Positions 7,650 through 16,644 of a DNA stretch of 64,000 nt are shown piece after piece. The stretch comes from an uncultured Oscillospiraceae bacterium (GTDB taxonomy: Bacteria; Bacillota; Clostridia; Oscillospirales; Acutalibacteraceae), in NCBI GenBank assembly GCA_902465155.1, contig CABQLY010000006.1, positions 57,630 through 121,629 on the forward strand, in the 5' to 3' direction. Numbering within the stretch: the first letter of the stretch is position 1; every line of letters starts with the position of its first letter. The notes under the pieces are model-generated. The model saw only the letters and a list, made by a program, of their open reading frames with translations, did no database searches and had not been told where the DNA came from. Made by a program: the position numbers and the translations under genes.

Positions 7650-9635
7650 TTAATCGGCAACGGTTAGCTCAATTTGGTCGCCAACAAAGGTTACGCTGCC
7701 GCTTTTTAAGGATTGCGCCGTAATTTTTTTATCGGCCGCGGCGGCCGGGTCTAAGCTTTCGCCCAAGGCGGTTTTAATGCTGCTTACGGTCAGCTTGCCG
7801 TCGCTTAGCAGCTCGGCAACAGTTTTTCCGGTGTAATCGGGTACGGTAAGGCGTTTGCCGCTAACCGTTACGGTAACGGTGCCGGTAACCTTTTTGCCAA
7901 CCTCTACCGACTGGGCTAAAACCGTGCCCGGCCCGGCGGGGTCGGTTTTAAATTTTAGGGTGTAGGAAATGCCGGCCTCTGAAAGCTGAGCCAATGCGTC
8001 GTGCAGCGGGGCGCCAACAATTTCGGGCATATAAACCGCGTTGCTGCTGCCCGAGCTAACGGTTACCGAAATGGCCTTGCCAAGCTCTACCCGCAGCCCG
8101 CTTTTAATTGATTGCTCTAAAATAATGCCCTCCTCCACACTTTCCGATTCCCGGTAATTAATTTTGCCCAGACGCAGCCCTAAGGCCTGCAGCTCGTTTT
8201 CGGCCTCGTCAATGGTTTTGCCGGTAAGCGTTGGGCAAATGGCCAGGTCGCCGTCCTGCTCCGGCTCGGAGCTGCTGCTTTGGGGGGTACGGTAGGTGGG
8301 CTTGGTGCTGGAGGTATCGTGGTAGCCGGTGCCAATGCGGCTTTCCTGCTGCTCGGTCTGACCCGAAATAACAAGCTCAGAGTTGGCGCCGCCCTTGCCG
8401 GCTTTGCCCTTTGGCAGCAAAATGAAAGCTGCCGTTAGGGCGCCTAAAACAACAACCAAGCCGGTGCAAAGCAGCACCAAGGGCAGGGCTTTGCGCTTTT
8501 TAGCGGCCGGTGCTTTTTCGGTAGCCGGGGCCGTTTCGGCCGCCGGCGTTGCGCCTTGGGCTTCTGGTTGCCCGTTAGCCGGGGCCAAGCCCTTGCCCGG
8601 TTGGCCGCTTGGGTTAGGCGCCTGCTTTTGGCTGCCGCTTGGCAGCCTTGCAAACAGCAGGCGAACCTGCCCTAAGAATTTAGAAAACAGCGTTTGCGGG
8701 CTGTGCTTTTTTAAAACGCGGGGGCTGTTTAGCTGGCGCAGCACCGCCGCAGCGCTGCCGCTGCGTACGCGAACCTGCCAGTTTAGCCCGTTTAAAAGGG
8801 CGCTGCTTTGGGCGGCGGTTAAACCGCGGTTAAATCGCCGGGGGCTTTGCAAAGTATCGGCCCGGGGGCGCTCAAAGCAAACGGGGGGAATACGGCCGCA
8901 CAAAATGCGGTATAAAACTGCCGCTAACGAGTAGGCGTCGGCTGCGGGCGAAATATCTCCGGCGCTGGGGTCAAACAGCTCGGGCGCCGCGTAGGAGGGG
9001 TTTATGCAGGCGGCGCGGATTTCTAAATCGGTTACCGATTCAAAAACCGAAACGCCTAAGCCGTATAGTCGCAGCTCGCCGTTTTTTAAAATGTAAATGT
9101 TGCCGGGGCAGGCGGTGCCAAAAACAATGCCGGCGGCGCTCAGAGCCTTAAAGGCCCCGGCCAGCTCTTTGGCAAATTGCAGCGCGTGCGCTTTGGTAAT
9201 GGGAATGTTGCTGTGCAGCAGCTCCCGCAGCGGGGTGCCCTCAAAATAAGCGTGCACGGCAACGCCAAAGCCGTCCTGCTCAAAAACATCTATGGTGCGG
9301 GGCAGCACACTGCAAAGGTTTACCTCGGCCATGGCGCGGCTAAATTGCAAAAATTGCTGCAGCAGCGCCCGGTTGGCCACCGCCTTTTGGTTTACCTTTA
9401 ACCGCCCGTTGCAAACGCGCAGCAGCACACGGTCGTTCGCGGCAGAGTCAAACCCGGCGTAAATTTGGCAGGCGGGCTGCTCCTCTAACAATGCGCCTAC
9501 GGTGTAGCGCCCTTTTAAAACGCTGTTAACGGCTAACGCCCCTACGGGGTTGGGCTTTAAAACCTCGTACCCGCAGGCCGGGCAGTTTTTTTCGGTTGTT
9601 ACCGGCTGCATACAGGCCGGACATCTGTTTTCCAA
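7650..9635 (-). CDS. Zinc-ribbon, pseudokinase and PASTA-domain membrane protein
   Basis: The protein of 661 residues starts at a TTG with AAGAGGTGA just upstream. Residues 5-21 form a four-cysteine zinc ribbon (C5, C8, C18, C21). A Ser/Thr kinase-like domain follows to about residue 310. The PSYAAPEL segment and ADAYSLA are kept, but the glycine loop is lost, the catalytic HRD aspartate is replaced (VFGTACPGN) and DFG has become GLG, so it is expected to be catalytically dead. One membrane helix lies at about 382-407 and three PASTA domains follow (about 470-661) outside the cell. PASTA domains of active relatives sense muropeptides or lipid II. The likely role is a cell-wall-sensing scaffold; this is inference. 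Confidence 0.82.
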   Translation of the reverse strand: MENRCPACMQPVTTEKNCPACGYEVLKPNPVGALAVNSVLKGRYTVGALLEEQPACQIYAGFDSAANDRVLLRVCNGRLKVNQKAVANRALLQQFLQFSRAMAEVNLCSVLPRTIDVFEQDGFGVAVHAYFEGTPLRELLHSNIPITKAHALQFAKELAGAFKALSAAGIVFGTACPGNIYILKNGELRLYGLGVSVFESVTDLEIRAACINPSYAAPELFDPSAGDISPAADAYSLAAVLYRILCGRIPPVCFERPRADTLQSPRRFNRGLTAAQSSALLNGLNWQVRVRSGSAAAVLRQLNSPRVLKKHSPQTLFSKFLGQVRLLFARLPSGSQKQAPNPSGQPGKGLAPANGQPEAQGATPAAETAPATEKAPAAKKRKALPLVLLCTGLVVVLGALTAAFILLPKGKAGKGGANSELVISGQTEQQESRIGTGYHDTSSTKPTYRTPQSSSSEPEQDGDLAICPTLTGKTIDEAENELQALGLRLGKINYRESESVEEGIILEQSIKSGLRVELGKAISVTVSSGSSNAVYMPEIVGAPLHDALAQLSEAGISYTLKFKTDPAGPGTVLAQSVEVGKKVTGTVTVTVSGKRLTVPDYTGKTVAELLSDGKLTVSSIKTALGESLDPAAAADKKITAQSLKSGSVTFVGDQIELTVAD

Positions 9636-10038
9636 AAAATCACCTCTTAAAAACGGCAGTAAACCGCAAGTGAAACAATAGTGTACGCACAAAACCGTGG
9701 GGAAAGGCCCGCCTAAGTGGGGGCAAAGCAGCGGTTTTGCTTTGAAAATAAAGGCCGCGCATTTGCGGGCCAAGGTTAACCGGGCCAAAATAAGGGGGCT
9801 TAAACGGCGTTTAACCAAAGCAAGGTTTGGCCCAAAATAATTTACCTTAAATTTATTTTATGAACCAAAAGGGGAATTATTACCGGGTAAAAAGGCTTTT
9901 ATTGGAAAAGCTTTTACCGGCCCGGCGGCTCGGCGCCGTTTTTTGCGGTCTGCCGAAAAGTGCTGCCCCGGCCGCCGCGCGCTGCTATTATAGCCCAACC
10001 CAAAAGGGCTGCTGCCCCGGCCCGGCCGCAACACGCCG
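9636..10038. other. 403 bp gap without a gene
   Basis: This is the leader region of the pseudokinase gene, downstream of the leftward Lrp gene. A TATAAT on the minus strand at about 9985-9990 lacks a good -35 box. The open frames across it have no ribosome binding site and no recognisable protein. I see no RNA structure that I can name. Confidence 0.5.
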
Positions 10039-10491
10039 TTACTCCTCCTGCTCTAACAGGCTTACCTGTATTCCGCGGGTTGGCAGCGGGGTAGAAAAAA
10101 CAATTTGCGTTTCGGTACTGCCAAAGGTTTGCAGCTTGTTAATAAAGGCGTCCAGCGCCTCGGTGCTTTCAAACGCAACCTTTAAAATCATAGAATAATG
10201 CCCGGTTACGCAGTTGCACTCCAGCACATTGGGGTGGCCGGCAATAAAGGGGTAAAATTCCGGCTTTTGCACCGGCTGCACCTCTAAATTAATAAACGCC
10301 ACAATGGGGAACCCTAATTTTTTGTGGTCTACAATGGCGCTGTAGCCGGTTAAAATGCCCTCGCGCTCCAGCCGCTCTATTCTGGCGGCGGTAGCCGGGG
10401 AGGAAAGGAACACCTGCTCGGCCAGCTGCTTTAGCGGCACGCGGGCGTTTTTTTGCAGTAGTCCAATTAGCTTTAAATCAATGGAATCCAT
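10039..10491 (-). CDS. Lrp/AsnC family transcriptional regulator
   Basis: A 150-residue regulator with the N-terminal helix-turn-helix typical of Lrp (MDSIDLKLIGLLQKNARVP, then SSPATAARIERLEREG) and a C-terminal ligand-binding RAM domain (GHPNVLECNCVTGHYSMILK). Members respond to amino acids and bind as octamers. It lies 5 bp downstream of the RqcH gene on the same strand, so both are probably on one transcript. Nothing in the sequence fixes its effector. Confidence 0.92.
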   Translation of the reverse strand: MDSIDLKLIGLLQKNARVPLKQLAEQVFLSSPATAARIERLEREGILTGYSAIVDHKKLGFPIVAFINLEVQPVQKPEFYPFIAGHPNVLECNCVTGHYSMILKVAFESTEALDAFINKLQTFGSTETQIVFSTPLPTRGIQVSLLEQEE

Positions 10492-10496
10492 TTAAA

Positions 10497-12230
10497 TCAC
10501 CCTTTACTTTCACAGTCTTTACCCGGCAGAGCCGGCGTTACAAATAAGGTTTTGTTGGTGGTGTAAATAACCATGCCCGGCTTGGCACCGGCCGGCTTTT
10601 TTACAAATTTTTGCGGTGTGTAATCTACCGGCACGCTGCCCGATTGCCGCGCCTTAGAGTAATACGCGGCCAGCCCGGCGGCGGCCAAAACGGCTTTTTC
10701 GCTGGGCTTGGCTCCGCCGCAGCAAAGAATAACATGCGAGCCGTGAATATTTTTGGTGTGAAACCACCAATCGGTTTTTTGGGCCAGCTTTAGGGTAAGC
10801 CGGTCGTTTTGCAAATTGTTTCGTCCAACTAAAATTTTAAACCCGTCTACCGTAAATTCAAGCGGCTTTACCGGCGCAGAAGCTTTTTTGGCTCCCTTGC
10901 CGGCGGTTTTTAGGTAGCCGGCCTCGGCCAGCTCGGTGCGAATTTCGCGCAGGGTTTGGGTGTCGTCGGCCGATTGCAGCGCAAATAAAACCGATTGCAG
11001 GTAGCTTTGCTCCTGCCGGCAGCTGCGAATAAGCCCGGCCAGCGTTTGCTCGGCGGTGCAGGCCTTTTTGTAGCTTTTAAAAAAGGCGGCGGCGTTTTGC
11101 GCGGGTGAAAGGGCCGGGTTAAGCAAAATGGTTAGCTCCTCGCCCGTTTCGCTGTAATAGTTTTGCACCGTAACCGCGGTTGCGCCGCGTCCCACCCGGT
11201 ACAAATTGGCTTTTAACAGCTCGCCTTGAATACGCAAATTCTCTTTATTCTTGGTGGCATTTTGCTCTTTTTGCCGCAAGGCTAATTTGCGCTCGCAGCG
11301 GCTAAGCAAATTTCGCACGGTTTTTAATAAATCGGCCGAAAAACGCTCTAACCGGCGCAGACGGTCGCGCTCGCCGTAAAAAGCCTCCAGCAGCTCGCTG
11401 TAGCCGGGCTGCTGCTTTAGGCAGTACAGGCTGCCGTACTGCTGCACAGCCAAAAAGGTAAAATCCTTAGGGCAGCCGTTTGGCTCTGCCAACAGCAGCG
11501 GCGTGCCGCCGTTTAACACTGCGGTTTTCAAGGCGTTTAGCTGCTGCTCAATTGTTTTTGGTAAAACGGCGGTGCCGGGGCTTTCGGGCGCGTTGCAGCG
11601 CAGGGCAAGCTCGCGGCAAAGCAGGGGCGAAACACCCGCAATCTGCTGCAAAACGGCGTTTGGCAGCGGCAGGCCGCTTTGGGCAATTTTGGCGGCGGCA
11701 GCGGTTAGGTCGCCGGTTAAAAGGTCGGTTTTGTCAGCGCTTTGCGGCAGCTCGTACCGCGCGCCGGGCTGCAGCAGCCGGCCGCCCTTTTCAAGGTCGC
11801 TGTGGCGGGCACATTCAATAATTCTGCCTTCGGCCCCAACTAAAATTAAGTTGGCCGAGTGACCCATTAGCTCGCACACCAGCTTTAGTGCTACCCGGTC
11901 ACCCAGCTCGTTGGTGGCCTGTACGGTAAAGCACAGCAGCCGTTCGCAGCCGTAGGTTTCTACCGCCGTTATGCGCCCGCCGCAAAGGTGCTTGCGCAGC
12001 AGCATACAAAACATGGGCGGCTTTTCGGGGTTTTCAAAGCTTTGGGTGGTAAAATTAACCCGCGGTCGGTCGGGGCTAATAGAAAAAAACAGCCGGTAAT
12101 GGCAGCCGCGCCCCTTTAGGGTTAGCAAAAATTCGTTTTTCGAGGGAATATGGATCTTTTCAATGTGGGTGTCTACCGCCGTTTGCAGCTCGGCGGCCAG
12201 GCAATGAATAAAACAGCCGTCTAACGGCAT
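10497..12230 (-). CDS. rqcH: NFACT ribosome quality control protein RqcH
   Basis: This 577-residue protein is the bacterial Rqc2/NEMF homologue, formerly annotated as a fibronectin-binding protein. It binds obstructed 50S subunits and directs C-terminal alanine tailing of stalled chains. The N-terminal NFACT-N domain begins with MPLDG and contains PRVNFT; a charged coiled-coil region runs from about residue 280 to 430; the C-terminal NFACT-R domain has VGRNNLQNDRLTLKLA and DWWFHTKNIHGSHVIL. Length is normal. It is co-directional with an Lrp gene 5 bp downstream. Confidence 0.92.
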   Translation of the reverse strand: MPLDGCFIHCLAAELQTAVDTHIEKIHIPSKNEFLLTLKGRGCHYRLFFSISPDRPRVNFTTQSFENPEKPPMFCMLLRKHLCGGRITAVETYGCERLLCFTVQATNELGDRVALKLVCELMGHSANLILVGAEGRIIECARHSDLEKGGRLLQPGARYELPQSADKTDLLTGDLTAAAAKIAQSGLPLPNAVLQQIAGVSPLLCRELALRCNAPESPGTAVLPKTIEQQLNALKTAVLNGGTPLLLAEPNGCPKDFTFLAVQQYGSLYCLKQQPGYSELLEAFYGERDRLRRLERFSADLLKTVRNLLSRCERKLALRQKEQNATKNKENLRIQGELLKANLYRVGRGATAVTVQNYYSETGEELTILLNPALSPAQNAAAFFKSYKKACTAEQTLAGLIRSCRQEQSYLQSVLFALQSADDTQTLREIRTELAEAGYLKTAGKGAKKASAPVKPLEFTVDGFKILVGRNNLQNDRLTLKLAQKTDWWFHTKNIHGSHVILCCGGAKPSEKAVLAAAGLAAYYSKARQSGSVPVDYTPQKFVKKPAGAKPGMVIYTTNKTLFVTPALPGKDCESKG

Positions 12231-12315
12231 AAGGCGTCACTCCCAAAATAATATTTTTGCTTTGCCGGTTTAAATTTGGCGCCCGGCTTGGCCTGGCCTT
12301 GCAATTGCCCGGGCA

Positions 12316-12504
12316 GGCGCTGTAACTGGGCAGCCGAACCCTGCAAGGGGGGTTGATTAGGCGTTGCAACTGGGCAGGTAAACCCTGCAAGGGGTTGGTT
12401 GGGCGCTGCAACTGGGCAGGTAAACCCTGCAAGGGGGTTAATTGGGCGCTGCAACTGGGCGGCCAAACCCTGCAATGGGGTTGATTGGGCGCTGCAACTG
12501 GGCG
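12316..12504. repeat. Tandem repeat, 42-44 bp unit, about 4.4 copies
   Basis: Units beginning GGCGCTGCAACTGGGC start at about 12316, 12360, 12402, 12445 and 12488. Copies are 80-95% alike and have no variable spacers between them. The array fills the gap between a membrane protein gene and rqcH, both leftward, so it would be transcribed as part of the leader or trailer. Each unit contains the complementary blocks CTGCA and TGCAG, so hairpins are possible. Confidence 0.85.
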
Positions 12505-12527
12505 GCGCCGTTTTGCGCCGGTCCGGT

Positions 12528-13364
12528 TTAATGCTGCTCCGGCTTAGCGGGCTTGCCTGGTTGGTCAGGCTCCCCCGCCGGCTGTGCGCCGGGTGGCGTC
12601 TGGCCGGGGTTTTGCGTTTGCCCGGCGCCGGTTTGCGCGTTTTTGGCCTTATTAGTCTGCGCTGGCTTTAAAACCGACTGCGTTGGCTCAGCCGCTTGCT
12701 TATTGCGCTTTTTGCCCCTTGGCTTTGGTGCTGCGGCGGTACTGTTTAACAGCTGCTGCCACTGCTCGGCCGAAATGCTTTGGGCCGAAATACTGTACCG
12801 GCGGTAAATGCTTTCGGCAATTTCGCGGCAGCCGGCAGTGTCGTAATGCTTTTGGCGAATGGCAATTATGCAGGCAACCAGCAGGCTGGCTACAAAAACG
12901 GCCGTTGGCAGCAGGTGCCGCCACAGCAGGGTAAAATAATCGCCCGCGTTAATGTTGCCGGAAAGGCGGGTGTAGTAGGTGGCCAGCAGCGCTAAGGAGG
13001 AAACAAGGCCGGCAATCAGCCGCGCCAGCGGCAGCTTTAATTTTGCAAACAAAGCGGTAGAAAGCTGCACCAGCCCCATAATGCCTACGGCAATCAGGCT
13101 GTTTTTAATGGCGCTAATTTGCCCGGCTTGAATATCGTTTACCACGGTGGTTTTGTTGCTAAGCTTGGTGGTTAGGTCAAAAAAAGTGCCTAAAAAATAA
13201 AGCAGATTAATAACTGTGCAGCAAAGCAGCGCCAGCAAATTAATTAGGTGAAAGGTTTTGTAAGCGGGGGAGGCCGTTGTGGCGTAGCTTACCCCCTGCC
13301 GGGCCTGCTTTTGGCGCAGCAGCTCTAACAGGGCCTGTTGCTCGGTTTGCGGTTGTTTTTTCAT
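12528..13364 (-). CDS. Uncharacterised membrane protein with low-complexity tail
   Basis: I do not recognise this 278-residue protein. It has about four membrane segments between residues 38 and 165, then a soluble stretch, and a C-terminal tail of about 75 residues that is rich in Pro, Gln, Lys, Ala and Gly (PGQTPPGAQPAGEPDQPGKP). The start has GGAGC about 9 bases upstream. It is divergent from the ABC exporter at 13576 and has its own consensus-like promoter. The tail may reach into the cytoplasm or the wall; topology is not clear. Confidence 0.75.
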   Translation of the reverse strand: MKKQPQTEQQALLELLRQKQARQGVSYATTASPAYKTFHLINLLALLCCTVINLLYFLGTFFDLTTKLSNKTTVVNDIQAGQISAIKNSLIAVGIMGLVQLSTALFAKLKLPLARLIAGLVSSLALLATYYTRLSGNINAGDYFTLLWRHLLPTAVFVASLLVACIIAIRQKHYDTAGCREIAESIYRRYSISAQSISAEQWQQLLNSTAAAPKPRGKKRNKQAAEPTQSVLKPAQTNKAKNAQTGAGQTQNPGQTPPGAQPAGEPDQPGKPAKPEQH

Positions 13365-13452
13365 TATTTTAAGCTCCTTTAGCCCAAAATTTTTTAATTT
13401 TTAAAGCGCGCGTGGGGGGTGTTTCCGCTTGCCTGCGGTTAAATACTTTATT

Positions 13453-13481
13453 ATCATAACATTTTTTTGCAATTTTTGCAA
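13453..13481 (-). promoter_or_regulatory. Promoter of the membrane protein gene
   Basis: On the minus strand TTGCAA (13476-13481), a 17 bp spacer and TATGAT (13453-13458) form a sigma-A-like promoter about 90 bp before the leftward gene. Confidence 0.65.
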
Positions 13482-13490
13482 CCAAAAGCA

Positions 13491-13519
13491 TTGCGAAATT
13501 TTGCGTTTTCATATATAAT
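13491..13519 (+). promoter_or_regulatory. Promoter of the ABC exporter gene
   Basis: TTGCGA (13491-13496) and TATAAT (13514-13519) are 17 bp apart and lie about 57 bp before the GTG start of the rightward ABC gene. The divergent promoter is adjacent, so the two genes may share control. Confidence 0.7.
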
Positions 13520-13575
13520 ATTAAGTAATAGCCCGCCGGGGCTGATTTTTACCTTTAAAAAAGGGGGGACCTGCC

Positions 13576-15516
13576 GTGCCAATGCCAATGGGGCCGCCAA
13601 ATGGCGGGGGAAGCGAAAAATACAAAGAGCCGCTGCCCAAAAGCCTGCGCGAGGTCCCGCGCTTTTTAAAAAATGTTGTTTATAAATTTTTTGGCCATTT
13701 GGGCTACATTTTAAAATTAGTTTGGCAAACCGGGCGGTGGATCACCCTTTCAATGTTTGCCATTGCTGTGCTGCAGGGCGTTCTGCCGGTTGCAACGGCT
13801 AAAATAGGGGCGCAGCTTTTAAACATTTTAGCTAAGGGGTACCAGGCTGCCGTAACCCAAACCGGCTTTAATGTTGCCGTTGTTACCACCCTGCTTTTGG
13901 TGCAGTTTGTTTGCATTTTTATTACCGGAATCCTTTCCCGCGTAAATATGGTTGTTACGCGCATTGCGGGCGAGCTGGTGGTAAACCATGTTACGGTTAT
14001 GATGATTCAAAAATCCAAAGAGGTTGACCTGCAAAGCTACGACAAGCCCGAGTTTTACGAGCGGCTGGAAAACGCCGGGCGCGAGGCTGGCATTCGCCCC
14101 ATTCAAATTTTAAACGCGGTATTTTCGGCCGTTAGCGCGGTTATTAGCATGGTTTCTTTTTTTGCAATTCTTTGCAGTGTAAACGCGGCCGCGCCGTTTT
14201 TAATTTTAATTTTGGCGCTGCCCTCGGCAATTGTTAGCTTTGTTTACCGCAAAAAAAACTTTGCCTATGTGCGCCGCCGTTCTACCGACCGCCGCCAGCT
14301 TGCCTATTATTCGGGCCTGTTAACGAATAAGGACATGGTAAAGGAAATTAAAATTTTTGGCCTTTCCAACACCTTTGAGCAAAAATACAACCAAACCTTT
14401 CAAAAATACTTTAAAGGCTTAAAGCGGCTGTATTTAAAAGAGGGCGCGTGGAACATTGCCGTTTCATTGGTTTCGGCCTTTGTAAACTGCTTGCTGTTTT
14501 ACATGGTGGCAAAAATGGTGCTTTCCGGGCAGATTATGGTGGGCGATTATTCGCTGTACACCGGGGCGCTGAACTCTATTGTTTCGGGCGTTACGGCGCT
14601 GATTACCGCCCTTTCTACCATTTACGAGGGTACGCTGTTTATAGACAATTTAATTACCTACATGAACGAAAAGCAAACCGTTGTGCCAACCCTAAACCCG
14701 CCGGCCGTGCCAAAAAAACACACCGGGCACAAAATTGAGCTTAAAAATGTTTCGTTTTGCTACCCGCAAACCAATAATTTTGTAATTCGGCACCTTAGCT
14801 GCGTTATTGAGCCGGGCAGCACGGTGGTGCTGGTGGGGCTGAACGGCGCCGGAAAAACCACTTTAATTAAGCTAATTACCCGGCTGTACGATCCCACCGA
14901 GGGCGAGATTTTATTAGACGGGCGCAATCTTAAGGAATACGATTTATCGGCTTTGTACAGCCTGTTTGGCACTATTTTTCAAGATTTTGGCAAATACGCC
15001 GTTTCGGCGGGGGAAAATATTAGCTTTGGGCAGGTGGCCCGGCCGCCGCAGCCGCAGCGGGTGCAGCAGGCTGCCCAAAAGGCCGATGCCGACGATTTTA
15101 TTACCCGCCTGCCAAACGGCTACCAAACGCAGCTTACCCGTTATTTTGATGAAAACGGCATAGAGCTTTCGATTGGCCAGTGGCAAAAGCTTTCAATTGC
15201 GCGGGCCTTTTACAGCGATTCCGACATTTTAATTTTAGACGAACCAACCGCCTCGCTGGACGCCATTGCCGAGCAGGAGGTTTACAGCCAGTTTGACTCC
15301 TTACGGCGGGACAAAACAACCATTTTTGTTTCGCATCGGCTTTCCAGCGCAACGGTGGCCGATAAAATTTTGGTGCTGCAAAACGGCCGGCTGGCCGAGC
15401 AGGGCACCCACGCCGAGCTGATGGCTCAAAAGGGCGAATATTACCGGCTGTTTACCACCCAGGCCAAGCGCTACCGGGAGGCCGAAAGCACCGTTTGGCC
15501 AAGCGCTGCGCAATAA
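13576..15516 (+). CDS. ABC exporter, fused permease and ATPase
   Basis: This 646-residue half-exporter has an N-terminal type I membrane domain with about six helices (residues 45-340) and a C-terminal ATPase domain. Walker A is GLNGAGKT, the signature reads LSIGQWQKLSIARAF instead of LSGGQ, Walker B is LILDEPTASLD and the switch histidine is in FVSHRLS. The substrate is unknown; it stands alone and would work as a homodimer. GTG at 13576 fits the GGGGGG site best, with ATG at 13582 or 13588 as alternatives. The N-terminus is a hydrophilic 40-residue extension. Confidence 0.9.
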   Translation: MPMPMGPPNGGGSEKYKEPLPKSLREVPRFLKNVVYKFFGHLGYILKLVWQTGRWITLSMFAIAVLQGVLPVATAKIGAQLLNILAKGYQAAVTQTGFNVAVVTTLLLVQFVCIFITGILSRVNMVVTRIAGELVVNHVTVMMIQKSKEVDLQSYDKPEFYERLENAGREAGIRPIQILNAVFSAVSAVISMVSFFAILCSVNAAAPFLILILALPSAIVSFVYRKKNFAYVRRRSTDRRQLAYYSGLLTNKDMVKEIKIFGLSNTFEQKYNQTFQKYFKGLKRLYLKEGAWNIAVSLVSAFVNCLLFYMVAKMVLSGQIMVGDYSLYTGALNSIVSGVTALITALSTIYEGTLFIDNLITYMNEKQTVVPTLNPPAVPKKHTGHKIELKNVSFCYPQTNNFVIRHLSCVIEPGSTVVLVGLNGAGKTTLIKLITRLYDPTEGEILLDGRNLKEYDLSALYSLFGTIFQDFGKYAVSAGENISFGQVARPPQPQRVQQAAQKADADDFITRLPNGYQTQLTRYFDENGIELSIGQWQKLSIARAFYSDSDILILDEPTASLDAIAEQEVYSQFDSLRRDKTTIFVSHRLSSATVADKILVLQNGRLAEQGTHAELMAQKGEYYRLFTTQAKRYREAESTVWPSAAQ

Positions 15517-15719
15517 ATAACCCGGGTTGCTTTTACCCGGCTTTTACCCGGTTTATTTTAAAACATTTTAAGTTATATTTTTAAATTACCGGGGCGTAAA
15601 TTACCGGGGCGGTCTGCGGTTTGCGCCGGGCCTTGTGCGTAAAAATTTTGGCTTACGCTAAGCCGGCTAAAAGCAGCTGCCAATAAAAAAATACTTCATG
15701 AAAAAGGAGCATTTGCAAT
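15517..15719. other. Intergenic region before manA with short repeats
   Basis: This 203 bp stretch holds a CCCGG(G)TT-type repeat at 15520-15550 and two exact tandem copies of the 15-mer TAAATTACCGGGGCG (15582-15611). A good AAAGGAG site lies before manA. No clear promoter or terminator was found. Confidence 0.5.
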
Positions 15720-16640
15720 ATGTACATTTTAAAATTAAAGCCCGCGCTTAAAGATTACCTTTGGGGCGGCACAAAGCTAAAAACCGAATACCACATGCAA
15801 ACAAATTTAGAAAAGGTTGCCGAGGCTTGGGTGCTTTCCACCCACAAGGACGGTCCCAGCACCGTTTTAAACGGCGAGCTGGCCGGCAAAACCCTAAACG
15901 AGGCCATTGCCGCCTTTGGGCCGGATTGTTTGGGCGAGCGCGGCAAGGCGTTTCAAAATTTTCCTGTTTTAATTAAGCTTATTGACGCAAAAGATAAGCT
16001 CTCGGTGCAGGTTCACCCAAACGATGAATACGCCCTGCGGGTTGAGGGCGAGTTTGGTAAGACCGAAATGTGGTATGTGGTAGACCACGAGCCGGGTGCC
16101 GGCATTTACTACGGCTTTAAGCACGAAATTACCAAAGAGGAGTTCCGCCGCCGCATTGAGGACAACACCTTAACCGAGGTGCTGAATTTTGTTCCGGTAG
16201 AAACCGGCAAAACCTATTTTATAGAGTCCGGCACCATTCACGCCATTGGCAAGGGCATTTTAATTGCCGAAATTCAGCAAAACTCTAACACCACCTACCG
16301 CGTTTCCGACTACGGGCGCTTAGGGGCCGACGGCAAGCCCCGCCCGCTGCACATTGAAAAAGCGGTAGAGGTTACCCGCCTGGCCCCGCCGCAGCCGCAC
16401 ATTCCGCAAAACAAGGCCCTGCTGGCCGATTGCAAATATTTTAAGGTTCGGCTGCTGCAAATGCAAAGCGGCGCCGAGCTGAATGTTGACAGCGGCTCCT
16501 TTTCCTCCATTTTGTGCTTAGAGGGGCAAGCCGAGCTGAGCGGCGTGCATCTGGAAAAGGGCGATTGCGCCTTTATTCCGGCCAGGTTTGGCAGTGTGCA
16601 GCTATTGGGCAGCGGCAAGTTTATTGAAAGCAGGGTTTAA
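15720..16640 (+). CDS. manA: Mannose-6-phosphate isomerase, class I
   Basis: This zinc enzyme interconverts mannose 6-phosphate and fructose 6-phosphate in the cytoplasm. The 306-residue protein has the short Firmicutes length. Zinc-binding motifs are visible as QVHPNDEYA, the Glu in KTEMWYV and the His in SGTIHAIG, and the conserved IQQNSNTTYRVSDYGR follows. The C-terminal cupin half is present. The trmL gene follows after 4 bp and is probably co-transcribed. Confidence 0.94.
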   Translation: MYILKLKPALKDYLWGGTKLKTEYHMQTNLEKVAEAWVLSTHKDGPSTVLNGELAGKTLNEAIAAFGPDCLGERGKAFQNFPVLIKLIDAKDKLSVQVHPNDEYALRVEGEFGKTEMWYVVDHEPGAGIYYGFKHEITKEEFRRRIEDNTLTEVLNFVPVETGKTYFIESGTIHAIGKGILIAEIQQNSNTTYRVSDYGRLGADGKPRPLHIEKAVEVTRLAPPQPHIPQNKALLADCKYFKVRLLQMQSGAELNVDSGSFSSILCLEGQAELSGVHLEKGDCAFIPARFGSVQLLGSGKFIESRV

Positions 16641-16644
16641 CGCC

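Noticed and set aside
8383..8934. Rightward frame opposite the pseudokinase.
   Set aside because: It overlaps an in-frame conserved protein on the other strand and has no ribosome site.
9860..10198. Rightward frame between the pseudokinase and Lrp genes.
   Set aside because: It overlaps the Lrp coding region in antisense and has no recognisable protein features.
12316..12504. The 43 bp repeats looked at first like a CRISPR array.
   Set aside because: Units are directly joined with no unique spacers and drift in sequence; there are no cas genes.
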